From positions 21,301 to 85,300 of the forward strand of contig NZ_JBHRSA010000025.1 in the NCBI RefSeq assembly GCF_042643145.1: 64,000 nucleotides of DNA, read 5' to 3'. The notes beneath the pieces are model-generated. The model saw only the letters and a list, made by a program, of their open reading frames with translations, was not told the origin of the DNA and searched no databases. Source of the DNA: Virgibacillus_O xinjiangensis. Lineage in GTDB: Bacteria > Bacillota > Bacilli > Bacillales > Amphibacillaceae. Of this stretch, positions 7,643 through 16,207 are shown piece by piece. Numbering within the stretch: position 1 is the first letter of the stretch; each line of letters begins with the position of its first letter. The position numbers were made by a program, and so were the translations under genes.

Positions 7643-8169
7643 AAAAGAAATACATGGCCGCTATTTTTCTATATGGGTCCGCTTTGTTTATGCTTGTTGG
7701 TTCCTTCACCTATGCCGGCAAGGAGAAGGAAGGCTTCACTTCTGGAGAGGTGGATTTCATGGAACTGTCCTCTCCCGTGATTTCCAATCCTGTAGAGCTG
7801 CCGGAAAAGAATGATCAACTGAGGTTCAGTACGATAGCTCCTCCGTTGATGGTTGGAGATGGTGAAAACACGTATGAAAGGTATGGAGATACAGAGACAC
7901 AGGCCAAAGGCATTTTTGAAAATCTGGAAGCCCAACTGGAAGAAAGGGACCTTTCTTTATCGGATGTGACCCACCTCCGTGTCTATATCGTTTCCGACTC
8001 CAATAATGGAGGAGAGCCTGATTTTGACGGGTTTTTCGCTGCCTATGAGGAATTCTTTGATGCGGAAGAAAAGGAGCTGAGTCCAACCCACACAGTCGTC
8101 GGCGTGGATCGTCTCATCGACCCGGAATGGCTGATCGAGATCGAGGCGGTCATTTCCTCCTCCTCCTAA
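7639..8169 (+). CDS. Exported or membrane-anchored RidA (YjgF/YER057c) family protein
   Basis: A 176-aa protein. Residues 1-28 are a lysine-rich start and a hydrophobic segment (AAIFLYGSALFMLVGSF) like a signal peptide or N-anchor. From about residue 55 the sequence has the RidA pattern, including GDTETQAKGIFENLEAQLEE, a VTHLRVYIV strand and a C-terminal EIEAVI. Classical RidA proteins are cytosolic trimers of about 125 aa that deaminate reactive enamines. An exported version is unusual. The C-terminal catalytic Arg of RidA is not clearly present, so enamine deaminase activity is doubtful. The ATG overlaps the stop of a nine-codon leader. A terminator follows, so the gene is probably monocistronic. 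Confidence 0.75.
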   Translation: MKKKYMAAIFLYGSALFMLVGSFTYAGKEKEGFTSGEVDFMELSSPVISNPVELPEKNDQLRFSTIAPPLMVGDGENTYERYGDTETQAKGIFENLEAQLEERDLSLSDVTHLRVYIVSDSNNGGEPDFDGFFAAYEEFFDAEEKELSPTHTVVGVDRLIDPEWLIEIEAVISSSS

Positions 8170-8180
8170 ACCCTAGTGCT

Positions 8181-8208
8181 GCCGCAGTGTCATGCTGCGG
8201 CTTTCTTT
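8181..8208 (+). terminator. Terminator after the RidA-like gene
   Basis: The 7-bp stem GCCGCAG / CTGCGGC with loop TGTCATG is followed by TTTCTTT. Confidence 0.75.
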
Positions 8209-8273
8209 GAGTAGGTGGAGATGCTGGACGCTAAATGCGTACTTCATACTAGTAGCATAGTAAGCCTTGCGTG

Positions 8274-8350
8274 AGCCTTCTGCACCGCTGCGGAAATTCC
8301 ACTGCGCTTTCCGTGGGAGCCTCGTAAGTCTCCTCGCATCGTCATTGAGT
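8274..8350 (-). repeat. Partial type B element
   Basis: It carries CACCGCTGCGGAAATTCCAC and CGCTTTCCGTGGG, then departs from the type B consensus after the CTCCTCG core. It is a half-copy flanking the full element at 8392. Confidence 0.65.
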
Positions 8351-8391
8351 TCAAATGAATCCTTTAGAACTGCCTACCAAGCCTTGTGTGT

Positions 8392-8527
8392 GCATCCCAC
8401 ACCGCTGCGGAAATTCCACTACGCTTTCCACGGGTGACCCGTGAGCTTCCTCGAACTATCGTTCTCCAGGATCTCACGTTGGCCACTTTTCCTGAGGGAG
8501 TCTCCATGGATTTCCTCCGCTGGTTGT
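8392..8527 (-). repeat. Dispersed intergenic element, type B
   Basis: A full-length copy, in the opposite orientation to 1107-1232. It contains CCGCTGCGGAAATTCCAC, GGGTGACCCGTGAGC, GGAGTCTCC and TTTCCTCCGCTGG. Inverted ends are present. Confidence 0.8.
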
Positions 8528-8616
8528 AGTGGTTACAACCTTTTTATCTAGCATTAAGTCTTTTTCCTAGCAAGAGAATATATGGTGAATCGCTCACTAG
8601 AACCAGTAAATATAAT

Positions 8617-8747
8617 CCAGCGGAGACAAAATACGTAGACTCCAGTGGGAACAGCACGAGTCTGAAGGCCCCGGAAGAAGTGCATTTCTTCTGAGGAGAC
8701 TGAGGCCGTGCCCACGGAAAGCGAAGTATGTTGGCGTAGCGGTGGTA
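8617..8747 (+). repeat. Dispersed intergenic element, type A
   Basis: CCAGCGGAGACAAAATACGT, GACTCC, ACAGCACGAGTC, GAAGGCCCCGGAAGAAGTGC and AAAGCGAAG are all shared with the copy at 44057-44195. It diverges from the type B copy at 8392-8527 with about 90 bp of non-conserved DNA between them. Confidence 0.8.
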
Positions 8748-8811
8748 TAGATTAGCAACCGATGCTCGGAAAAATTCACTTTATAAATATCTGCTAAAAA
8801 CCATTCCACTC

Positions 8812-8844
8812 AAAAACCCCTTTCCATTCATCACGGAGAGGGGT
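8812..8844 (-). terminator. Terminator of the small gene at 8869
   Basis: On the minus strand, ACCCCTCTCC pairs with GGAAAGGGGT and is followed by TTTTTG. Confidence 0.8.
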
Positions 8845-8868
8845 CTCATTTCTTATATTCATCCGTTA

Positions 8869-9051
8869 TTATTCCGTTACCGCTTCCTTGGCAGCCTCTA
8901 CTTTCCATTGCTTATTCGGCTGGATACTGGAATTCAGTTTCTGGGCAAACGATTCTGCCGACTGGGAGTCAGGGAATGTCTTAGCCAAGTCGCTGTTGGA
9001 TTTCGTCAGAATTTCAGTAGCACCATTTATCCTTCTTACAAGAATAAACAT
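8869..9051 (-). CDS. Small hypothetical protein (60 aa)
   Basis: I do not recognise the family. The frame has a good ribosome binding site (GGGAG, ten bases before the ATG) and its own terminator, so it is probably real. The product is small and soluble, with a hydrophobic start (MFILVRRI), a central TKSNSDLAKTF stretch and an AESFAQKL helix. No membrane segment or metal-binding motif is visible. The C-terminal EAAKEAVTE looks helical. It sits alone between the dispersed repeats and the EamA gene. Confidence 0.6.
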   Translation of the reverse strand: MFILVRRINGATEILTKSNSDLAKTFPDSQSAESFAQKLNSSIQPNKQWKVEAAKEAVTE

Positions 9052-9340
9052 AGCATTAACTCCCTTCCTGGTTCAGCCACACCTAGCTGTACAAGTATTA
9101 TCTCATAAAAGGGGAGGGAGAAGAGAGATTTAACAGAAGTGTAATGTAAATATAAAATTAGCTTGAGAAATCTCTGGAATCACTCGGCTTTTGTAGAATG
9201 GAAAGAGAGAATAATAATAGTTTTTGTCGAAATGACTTAGATTCTGTAAAGCGGTTGTTAATCATTTTTAGAAAGTTAATAGGTTTTGTAATCTATTTGT
9301 AATAATAGAGGCTCAAGATTGCTGCCGTCGGCTTGTCGTT

Positions 9341-9367
9341 GCCAATGGACAGAATGGTTCCATTGGC
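9341..9367 (+). other. Perfect 9-bp hairpin upstream of the EamA gene
   Basis: GCCAATGGA (9341-9349) and TCCATTGGC (9359-9367) form a perfect stem with a nine-base loop. There is no T-tract, so it is not a simple terminator. It lies about 65 bp before the expected start of the EamA transporter and could be an operator or mRNA structure. Confidence 0.4.
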
Positions 9368-9484
9368 TACTCTCATAGGAACTGCTATGATAAATGGTAA
9401 ATTGCTTGAAGAAAGGGAGGGTCCGTGTTGATGAAATGAAAGAAATGGATCACCGAACATAAAGCGGCTGTCTGGCTGCTTGTA

Positions 9485-10363
9485 TTGCTTATCACGTTAT
9501 TATGGGGCTATGCCTGGGTAGTGATGAAGGCAGCCCTCGAATACATGGGTCCTTTCATGTTTTCCTCTTTCCGTTTCGGGACAGGTGCGGTCACTCTGTT
9601 GCTCGTCGTCTGGATCATGAAAATCGGCCTGCCGCCGAAAGAATATTGGAAGCATCTCATCATCGTCGGGATCCTGCAGACGGCTATCGTTTTCCTGCTG
9701 GTCATGTACGGCCTCATGTTTGTCGATGCCGGAAAGTCGTCGGTTCTGCTATATTCCATGCCGATGTTCAGCAGCCTGTTGGCAGTGAGGTTCCTCCATG
9801 AAAAACTGACACCAGCCAAATCAATCGGTTTGGCTATCGGCATGATCGGACTGCTGACGATTTTAGGATGGGACATCTGGATTGGTCAGCCCGCTGAAGT
9901 GATCTTCGGTGAAGTTTTGATCATTATTGGCGCTTTTTCTTGGGCGGTATCGAATACATATTTCCGCCTGCACGTGCAGGATCTGCCAAAAATCCAGTCG
10001 TCCGCTTATCAAATGCTGTTCGGGGCCATCGCTATCATCCTGGTGACAGTTTTTACAGAATCGGGCGAACCGGTGAGTTGGAACCTTGACCTCATCTATT
10101 ATATTCTGTTCTCCGGGGTTCTCGCATCAGCCCTATGTTTCACCGTCTGGTTCATCATCATGAGCAGGCTGGATATGGTGAGCGCGACCATATCAACACT
10201 TCTTGTTCCGATTTTCGGCCTCCTGTTCAGCAGTATTCTATTAGGGGAAACCATGACAATAGGGATTCTGGCAGGCTCCGCGATGATCATTACAGGAATC
10301 ATCATTGCTACCGTCAGATGGAAACACCCCCGGGTCGGAGACAGCCACGCTCGGAGTTCCTAA
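9485..10363 (+). CDS. EamA/DMT family transporter with disrupted 5' end
   Basis: A ten-helix drug/metabolite transporter with two EamA repeats, e.g. SSFRFGTGAVTLLLVVW early and an LVPIFGLLFSSILLGE motif in the second half. Homologous-looking sequence begins upstream of the only usable in-frame start, TTG 9485. The frame reads KKWITEHKAAVWLLV from 9440, including the first half of helix 1. The natural start region at 9425-9433 (GTG TTG ATG, preceded by GGGAGG) is cut off by an in-frame TGA at 9437. Loss of one A from ATGAAAGAAATGG (9436-9448) would restore MKKWITEHK. The gene is therefore frameshifted at codon 2, uses a poor TTG start, or carries a sequence error. The substrate is unknown. Confidence 0.7.
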   Translation: MLITLLWGYAWVVMKAALEYMGPFMFSSFRFGTGAVTLLLVVWIMKIGLPPKEYWKHLIIVGILQTAIVFLLVMYGLMFVDAGKSSVLLYSMPMFSSLLAVRFLHEKLTPAKSIGLAIGMIGLLTILGWDIWIGQPAEVIFGEVLIIIGAFSWAVSNTYFRLHVQDLPKIQSSAYQMLFGAIAIILVTVFTESGEPVSWNLDLIYYILFSGVLASALCFTVWFIIMSRLDMVSATISTLLVPIFGLLFSSILLGETMTIGILAGSAMIITGIIIATVRWKHPRVGDSHARSS

Positions 10364-10410
10364 ATCCTATACCCGAAGTCCAACATGCAAAGCCACTTAA
10401 AAAAGAAAGT

Positions 10411-10438
10411 GCCCTCGGCGTAAAGCCGTGGGCGTTTT
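10411..10438 (+). terminator. Terminator after the EamA gene
   Basis: GCCCTCGGC pairs with GCCGTGGGC around a five-base loop, followed by GTTTTCT. Confidence 0.8.
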
Positions 10439-10580
10439 CTGCTGTTTGGGCAGGATCAGTATTCGCAGACACTCCAGCAGTATGCAACAAGCTGTATTTT
10501 TTTCCATTCTAAATCCCCTTTACAAAATTCGAAAGATTGTATACCATAAAGACACATGAAAACTGCATAACCGACAACAA

Positions 10581-10670
10581 GCACTAGGGGAGCTGTCCGA
10601 AAAGGCGGCTGAGAGGATACATGTCTGACCCTTGGAACCCGATCTGGATAATACCAGCGTGGGGAAGTGC
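10581..10670 (+). ncRNA. TPP riboswitch (THI element)
   Basis: The conserved core is clear: GGGGAGC, GGCTGAGAGGATAC, GACCCTTGGAACCCGATCTG and GGATAATACCAGCGTGGGGA. The closing helix pairs GCACT (10581-10585) with AGTGC (10666-10670). It controls the thiamine/HMP uptake operon downstream. Confidence 0.95.
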
Positions 10671-10711
10671 AGTTCACTGTATGATACATGAGATGATGAA
10701 TCGATACGTGC

Positions 10712-10745
10712 AAACTGCATTCCCGCGGGAGTGCAGTTTTTTTGT
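10712..10745 (+). terminator. Riboswitch-controlled terminator
   Basis: AAACTGCATTCCC pairs with GGGAGTGCAGTTT, followed by a run of T. Its 5' arm can pair instead with GGGAAGTGCAGTT at 10662-10674, which includes the 3' side of riboswitch helix P1. TPP binding should release the terminator arm, giving ligand-dependent termination. Confidence 0.88.
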
Positions 10746-10772
10746 ACATATCCAAAAAAAGGAGGAAAAAAC

Positions 10773-11366
10773 ATGAGCAATAAAAGTTGTGGGACAAGCA
10801 GAATCGCGGGGTGTCAATTCACCCTGTATCCGATGAGCGACAAATTCGTCGATATCATTCTCGGGGCGTTGGAAGAGGTGGATACATCGAAGGTATGGAA
10901 GGATACCGATGACGTGAGCACCTGTGTACGCGGCAAGATGACACATGTATTCGATGTGACCAAGGCGATCTTCTTGCATGCAGCTAAAACAGGGGACCAT
11001 GTGGCAATGAATGGGACATTCTCCATCGGCTGTCCAGGAGACACGGAAGCCGATGCTTATATGGATGAAGCGGATGAGCCATTGAATGAGGAAAAATCAC
11101 AACAGATCTCCCAACAGGCAGGGTGCAAGTTTTCCCTATATCCAATGGGCAGAGAGGATTATATGGACGCAATCTATAAACAGATCGATCTATCCAAACA
11201 CCGCAACGTAGAAGTCAGCCATGCCCATTACGCCACCCGTCTGGACGGTGATGTGAAGGATATTTTCCAGGCGCTGCATCAGTCTTTTGACAGCGTGCAG
11301 GAAAAGGTCTCCCATGTGACCATGACGTTTGCGATTTCAGCGAACAGCCCATCAAATCAAGCATAA
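10773..11366 (+). CDS. ykoF: YkoF, thiamine/HMP-binding protein of the ECF-like transporter
   Basis: A 197-aa protein made of two similar halves, each starting with a GC(Q/K)F(T/S)LYPM motif (GCQFTLYPM and GCKFSLYPM). This is the hallmark of the YkoF tandem domain, which binds thiamine or its pyrimidine HMP. No signal peptide is present, consistent with a cytosolic protein. The ATG at 10773 has GGAGG nine bases upstream, just after the riboswitch terminator. It is the first gene of ykoFEDC and should be repressed by TPP. Confidence 0.93.
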   Translation: MSNKSCGTSRIAGCQFTLYPMSDKFVDIILGALEEVDTSKVWKDTDDVSTCVRGKMTHVFDVTKAIFLHAAKTGDHVAMNGTFSIGCPGDTEADAYMDEADEPLNEEKSQQISQQAGCKFSLYPMGREDYMDAIYKQIDLSKHRNVEVSHAHYATRLDGDVKDIFQALHQSFDSVQEKVSHVTMTFAISANSPSNQA

Positions 11367-11378
11367 GGAGTTGAAAAT

Positions 11379-11984
11379 ATGACCAAGCATTGGAAATTGA
11401 AAGAAATTGTCCTGATGTCCGTATTGGGTGTTGTTTTCGGTGTCATCTATTTGGCTTTTTTCCTTGTCGGGCAGGGGATCCGAAATGTGCTGGTTCCGTT
11501 TGGATTGGCACCGTTCGGCTACGAGATCATCTTCGGCATCTGGTTCATTGTGTCGATCATGGCAGCCTATATCCTGCGCAAGCCTGGCGTCGCTTTTACG
11601 GCAGAGGTGATTGCCGGTGTTGTCGAGGTCCTGCTCGGTTCTGCAGCAGGTCCCGGTTTGATTCTTGCTGCCGCCATCCAAGGTTTGGGTGCAGAAGCTG
11701 CATTTGCGGCAACGAAATGGAAGGATTATCGCCTGCGTATATTGGTGCTGTCGGGAGTTTCCGCCGCCATTTTCAGCTTTGTCTGGAACCTGTTTTCTGC
11801 CGGTAATATTGCTCTCGCACCATGGCTGATTGTTTCTACACTGATTGTAAGGATGATCAGCGGTGCGCTGCTTGCAGGTGTACTTGGCAAGTGGCTCAGT
11901 GACCAGCTGGCCAAAACCGGGGTCCTGCGAGGCTATGCTTTAGGGAAGGAATTGCAAAGGAAGCGGAAATATGGAGTGGCATAA
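11379..11984 (+). CDS. ykoE: YkoE, membrane component of the HMP/thiamine transporter
   Basis: A 201-aa polytopic protein with about five to six helices. It has the YkoE features: a LKEIVLMSVLGVVFGVIYLA start, GYEIIFGIWFIVSIMAAYI, then EVIAGVVEVLLGSAAGPG. It is the S-component-like subunit of the uptake system and forms a complex with YkoC and YkoD in the cytoplasmic membrane. It begins 12 bp after ykoF with AAGGAG and is clearly cotranscribed. The end lies 16 bp before the ykoD start. Confidence 0.92.
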   Translation: MTKHWKLKEIVLMSVLGVVFGVIYLAFFLVGQGIRNVLVPFGLAPFGYEIIFGIWFIVSIMAAYILRKPGVAFTAEVIAGVVEVLLGSAAGPGLILAAAIQGLGAEAAFAATKWKDYRLRILVLSGVSAAIFSFVWNLFSAGNIALAPWLIVSTLIVRMISGALLAGVLGKWLSDQLAKTGVLRGYALGKELQRKRKYGVA

Positions 11985-12000
11985 GGGAAGAGGGAGACCG

Positions 12001-13563
12001 ATGATCGAAGTGCGTGATTACTCCTTTTCCTATGAGGAGGATGGGCAGCCCTTGTTTGACCAGCTAACCTTCAACCTTTATCCAAATGAGGTGACACTTC
12101 TGATGGGGGCGAGCGGTGCCGGGAAGAGCAGCCTCGCCCTTTGTCTGAATGGGCTTTATCCTGATGCAGTAGAAGGAGTTGCCTCCGGGGATATCTTTTT
12201 TCACGGGAAAAACATCCGCGAGTTTGAGAAGGGAGAGCTGAATCAGGAGATCGGCATCGTCTTCCAAGATCCGGAAAGCCAGTTTTGCATGATAACCGTG
12301 GAGGATGAGTTGGCCTTCACTTTGGAAAACCGGAAAATCCCTCGTTCAGAGATGAAAGAGCGGATACCTGCCATTCTTCAAGCAGTCGGCATGGAAGGCT
12401 ATGAGAAAAACAAAATTCATGAGCTGTCCGGCGGGCAAAAACAAAAGGTTGCACTAGCGGCCGTACTCTTACTGGAGCCGGAAATGCTGATTCTTGATGA
12501 ACCGACCGCCAATCTGGATCCGGTCTCAAGCCAGGAATTCGTAGAACTGGTGGAAAGCATTCAAAAGGAACGGGGGATGTCGGTACTGATCATTGAACAC
12601 CAAGCCGATGACTGGCTTGAATTGCTGGACCGTGTGCTGGTGATCGGCAACGGTGGGCAGTTGATTGCCGATAATGGACCTGATCAGCTTTTCACCAATC
12701 AGAAACAGCTGCTCGAACAGATTGGTGTATTCCTGCCAAGAGAATATTCCCATCAAAAGGATTTGCGCGACCTCCTTCCGGAATCATCCCCTTCACAGGA
12801 AAAAATTCTTTCCGTGAACGGGCTTGTTTTTTCCCGGAAGAGACGGGAAATACTGAAGGATGTGAGTATGGACATCCATGGCGGAGAATTCGTAGCAATC
12901 ATCGGTGAGAATGGGGCAGGAAAGTCGACCCTGCTTCAATTGATGGCAGGACTCCTGACACCGAAGAGGGGAGATGTTTCCATGTCCGGCCGCTCACTGG
13001 AGAAATGGGAGGAAAATGAGCTCCGCAGGCGGCTGGGCTTTGTCTTTCAGAATCCAGAGCATCAGTTCATTACCGATACGGTCTATGAGGAGCTGACCTT
13101 CGGAATGAAGCTGAATGGATGTACCGAGGAGGAAATGGAAAGAGCGGCAGCAGAACGGATGGAACAGTTCCACCTCAAAAGCCATCGTCACAGCAATCCT
13201 TTTTCATTGAGCGGCGGCCAGAAGCGACGGTTGAGTGTCGCAACGGTGCTCGATGAGACACCAGACATCCTATTGTTCGATGAGCCGACATTCGGCCAGG
13301 ACGCAGCGACTACTGCTGAATTGATGACCTATATCATGGATTTGCGGAGGAAGGGTACAGCCATCGTGTTCGTGACCCATGACATGGATATCGTCGATGC
13401 CGCAGACCGTGCGTTTGTACTGCAGCATGGGGAAATGGCTTTTGCTGGAAAGCCGGAGGACTTATGGGAGAAGACCCGTCTTCTGCAGGAGGCAAGGTTG
13501 ACCCTGCCGTCAAGGCTGAGAAACAGATCGAGAGTAGGTGAACGGTATGATCTCGTCCATTAA
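12001..13563 (+). CDS. ykoD: YkoD, duplicated ABC ATPase of the HMP/thiamine transporter
   Basis: A 520-aa fusion of two ABC cassettes. Cassette 1 has Walker A GASGAGKSS near residue 36, signature LSGGQKQKVALA and LILDEPTANLD. Cassette 2 has GENGAGKST near residue 303, LSGGQKRRLSVA and ILLFDEPTFGQD. This is the EcfA1-A2 arrangement in one chain, supplying ATP hydrolysis for YkoE/YkoC. I place the start at ATG 12001 behind an AGAGGGAG site. An in-frame start 30 bp upstream would overlap ykoE. Confidence 0.93.
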   Translation: MIEVRDYSFSYEEDGQPLFDQLTFNLYPNEVTLLMGASGAGKSSLALCLNGLYPDAVEGVASGDIFFHGKNIREFEKGELNQEIGIVFQDPESQFCMITVEDELAFTLENRKIPRSEMKERIPAILQAVGMEGYEKNKIHELSGGQKQKVALAAVLLLEPEMLILDEPTANLDPVSSQEFVELVESIQKERGMSVLIIEHQADDWLELLDRVLVIGNGGQLIADNGPDQLFTNQKQLLEQIGVFLPREYSHQKDLRDLLPESSPSQEKILSVNGLVFSRKRREILKDVSMDIHGGEFVAIIGENGAGKSTLLQLMAGLLTPKRGDVSMSGRSLEKWEENELRRRLGFVFQNPEHQFITDTVYEELTFGMKLNGCTEEEMERAAAERMEQFHLKSHRHSNPFSLSGGQKRRLSVATVLDETPDILLFDEPTFGQDAATTAELMTYIMDLRRKGTAIVFVTHDMDIVDAADRAFVLQHGEMAFAGKPEDLWEKTRLLQEARLTLPSRLRNRSRVGERYDLVH

Positions 13564-14326
13564 TCCGAGCATCAAGGCATTCGCCGTCCTGCTGCCTGGT
13601 ATTCTGCTTGGTTTTACGTTTGATGTGTTCACGCCGCTGTTGTATTTCGTCTTTATTCTCGGCATTACTTTTACCATGTCCGATATTCCTGTGCTCCGCT
13701 GGCTGAAGCTATTCAGCCCCTTTGTATTGGTTGCCCTTGGCTTTGCCTGGATGACGGTGTTGTACGCCAATCAGACGTTTTCTTATGGGGAAGTGGTATT
13801 CACCTTGTGGAACCTGGAAATCACCACAGGCAGCATTCAGACCGGAATCAGCCTCGCGCTCCGCTCTCTCTGTTTCGGAGCCCTTTCCTTATTATTCATT
13901 CTGACAACCGATTCGACCAAACTGATGCTGAGCTTCATGCAACAGTGCAAGCTTCCCCCGAAAATCACGTTCGGCATCCTGGCCGGCTACAGGTTCCTGC
14001 CGATTTTCCGGCATGAACTGCAAGTGCTCAAACAGGCCCACCATATCCGGGGGATCGGACGGGCTCGCGGCATAAAGGGCCGCATCAACCAATTCCGCCG
14101 TTATGCCATCCCTCTTTTGGCCAATGGCATCCGCAAGGCGGAACGTGTAGCTATTGCGATGGAATCGAAGGGATTCACCGGAGATCCTGATCGCACGCAT
14201 TATCATCAAATGACCGTCGGTAAACGTGACTGGATGTTCTTCATACTGATGATCGGCATGCTGGCTGCCGTGTTCTGGTTGTCGTATCATCTTGAATATT
14301 TGAATATATTCGGAAAACGTTATTGA
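13547..14326 (+). CDS. ykoC: YkoC, EcfT-type transmembrane subunit
   Basis: A 259-aa EcfT/CbiQ-family membrane protein. The family couples ATPases to the S component through Ala-Arg-Gly-type helices, and the expected cytosolic segment is visible as QAHHIRGIGRARGIKGRI near residue 165. The start at ATG 13547 follows TAGGTG and lies 17 bp inside the ykoD end, indicating coupling. A GTG nine bases upstream is possible. It is the last gene of the operon and is followed by a strong terminator. Confidence 0.9.
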   Translation: MISSINPSIKAFAVLLPGILLGFTFDVFTPLLYFVFILGITFTMSDIPVLRWLKLFSPFVLVALGFAWMTVLYANQTFSYGEVVFTLWNLEITTGSIQTGISLALRSLCFGALSLLFILTTDSTKLMLSFMQQCKLPPKITFGILAGYRFLPIFRHELQVLKQAHHIRGIGRARGIKGRINQFRRYAIPLLANGIRKAERVAIAMESKGFTGDPDRTHYHQMTVGKRDWMFFILMIGMLAAVFWLSYHLEYLNIFGKRY

Positions 14327-14332
14327 AAGGCA

Positions 14333-14362
14333 AAAGGCCGGAGGGATGCCCCTTCGGCCTTT
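14333..14362 (+). terminator. Terminator of ykoFEDC
   Basis: The stem AAAGGCCGGAGGG / CCCTTCGGCCTTT closes with a short loop. The palindromic flanks make it usable in both directions. Confidence 0.85.
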
Positions 14363-14475
14363 GATTATGATTTGCGGCTATACCATGTGATAGGCTCGGC
14401 TGCTAACCTATTGGAAAACTCGATTCTAATTGTGTGGTTCGGTAAGCGAAGAAAGCATTGTTTACCCTTTCACGG

Positions 14476-15468
14476 TCAGCTTTTCCGTTCGGCAGCCATC
14501 GGCGGTTTTTCCAGCCACCCATTGTTGATCATGATGTTTAAGCCATCTTCGCCGTACTTTAAGATCTCTGCCATGAGCCGGGAATAGTCGATGGCCAGAT
14601 CACTTCGCTGGCTCTGAGCAATGGCGGAACCGTAGTTGCCGATACCAGAATAAGTCATCAGGTTGAAATGATAGGAAATCAGTTTGTCGGAAAAGGGGGC
14701 TTCTGTTGAATCCGTGACGGTCTCATCAATGGAAGTCGGAACAGGGAGGGAGTCATTGCCAAGATAATCGCTGAATATCCTTACATGTTTGGTGGCAATT
14801 TCTTTTCCCCGCAGGATGTACTTCGCCAATTTTTTCGATTCGACCACCTGGCTGAAGCCTGTTGCCAAGGCCGAGCCCAATTCATTCGTCTTTACATTTT
14901 TGTAAAGGTTGGAGATTTCCAGACCTGTCAGTGGCCGGCCTTTTCCTAGTCCCTCCAGCATGAATGATTGTTTTTCTACAAACTCCACTTTTTTCGGTTC
15001 CGGTATATGTGGGGGACGGACAGCGATGCCCTTATCCAGCATCAGTTTGGTCACTTTCTCATGTAGTTCTATCGTGGTAGCGAGGCACTTGGAGAAAAAG
15101 GAGCGGATGTCCTTCCGATAGATATCCGGCAACAGCCGGGAATAGGTTTCCAGACCGCCTTTCGCCATTTGCTTCATATAATGCAGATAGAAAACATCCG
15201 TGAAGAGACGGCCTGCACCGAGATTCACATCCTGTTCTCCGAAGCCTTGGGGAATATGGATTTCCTCGACTTTCATGATTTTCCGTATCATCTCCACATG
15301 CTGTTGCGAGACATCGAGCGCATGTGCCATTAATTGCTTCACTTCCTCATCATCCACATGCTTCAGAAAATAGTTGAAGACACAGATGGACATGGTGTCC
15401 CCCTGATAGGTTGTCCATAGATTAGCGATTTCTGCAGAGGACAGCCTGACATGATATTCATTTTCCAT
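14476..15468 (-). CDS. DUF3231 family protein
   Basis: A 330-aa soluble helical protein typical of Bacillaceae DUF3231 proteins. It has two similar halves, each a ferritin-like helical bundle: residues about 8-165 begin LSSAEIANLWTTYQGDT, and about 180-330 begin LTGLEISNLYKNVKTNE. The paired (E/D)xxH elements (SQQHVEMI, ATKHVRIF) are reminiscent of helical-bundle metal sites. The function of the family is unknown, and related proteins resemble spore-coat or ferritin-like proteins. The start at 15468 follows AAAGGTGG; a longer version from 15492 has no ribosome binding site. Confidence 0.85.
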   Translation of the reverse strand: MENEYHVRLSSAEIANLWTTYQGDTMSICVFNYFLKHVDDEEVKQLMAHALDVSQQHVEMIRKIMKVEEIHIPQGFGEQDVNLGAGRLFTDVFYLHYMKQMAKGGLETYSRLLPDIYRKDIRSFFSKCLATTIELHEKVTKLMLDKGIAVRPPHIPEPKKVEFVEKQSFMLEGLGKGRPLTGLEISNLYKNVKTNELGSALATGFSQVVESKKLAKYILRGKEIATKHVRIFSDYLGNDSLPVPTSIDETVTDSTEAPFSDKLISYHFNLMTYSGIGNYGSAIAQSQRSDLAIDYSRLMAEILKYGEDGLNIMINNGWLEKPPMAAERKS

Positions 15469-15584
15469 TTGATATCCACCTTTACTCATCATAGATAGTT
15501 CCTATTATGTCCATTCATGGGAAAATCATGCAGCGTCAAGTATGACTGCCATCTGTAAGGGAGAGCGCTTGCTTTAAATAAATA

Positions 15585-15620
15585 CAAAACCCGGGGGTGT
15601 ATATCACCGTCCGGGTTTTG
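15585..15620 (-). terminator. Long hairpin between the VOC and DUF3231 genes
   Basis: CAAAACCCGG pairs with CCGGGTTTTG, with an inner GGTG / CACC step. It is placed to terminate the VOC gene on the minus strand. Confidence 0.75.
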
Positions 15621-15664
15621 GGTCAACGTATGTTGTTGGTTCTTTCACCACCGTGGATACAGGG

Positions 15665-16054
15665 TTACTTCTGAAAATTCAGCAACCAGCCGACACCGTT
15701 CCTGTCTGTAACATTGGCATGTAATGCCCCCCAGAAGGTCGACTGTAGTGCAGGAGAAGCATGCCCGCCATCCAGCAGGGCACTGTACACCTTGCGTATT
15801 TCTTCCTCCGTATCGAAATCCAGGGTGATTTTCACATGCTCTCCCTTGCTAACAGGTTCAAATATATCCGAAAAATGGATGATACTGTCCCCGAGATGGA
15901 GTTCCCCATGCAGCACTTTTCCTTCATGTCCTTTGAATATAGCGATTCCATCTGCAAATTGGACATTTTTTATCTCTCCACCCAATATTTTCTGATAGTG
16001 ATCCATTTCTTGTCTGCAGTTCTCGATGAATAAGTAAGGATTTGCACTTTTCAT
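15665..16054 (-). CDS. VOC superfamily protein, PhnB-like
   Basis: A 129-aa single-module vicinal-oxygen-chelate protein, with a NPYLFIENCRQEMDHYQKIL start, an LHGELHLGDSIIHFSD middle and a C-terminal NVTDRNGVGWLLNF. The pattern fits the PhnB/3-demethylubiquinone-methyltransferase-like VOC subgroup. Such proteins act on small molecules or confer resistance, but substrates cannot be predicted. GGAGGAGG lies seven bases before the ATG. The 40-bp tandem array lies just upstream and may separate its promoter from the next gene. Confidence 0.85.
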   Translation of the reverse strand: MKSANPYLFIENCRQEMDHYQKILGGEIKNVQFADGIAIFKGHEGKVLHGELHLGDSIIHFSDIFEPVSKGEHVKITLDFDTEEEIRKVYSALLDGGHASPALQSTFWGALHANVTDRNGVGWLLNFQK

Positions 16055-16207
16055 CCGTGACTTCCTCCTCCAAATTTATGCCTGTTTCTTAAACTTAACA
16101 GTAGAAGTAGGATTTAACAATGACTTTTCAGTGAATAGTTGAAGATTAAAGCACAAGAATTTTGTCTGAAGCAGGTAAAAGACGTTTTTTTACGGGATGG
16201 TGGACGG

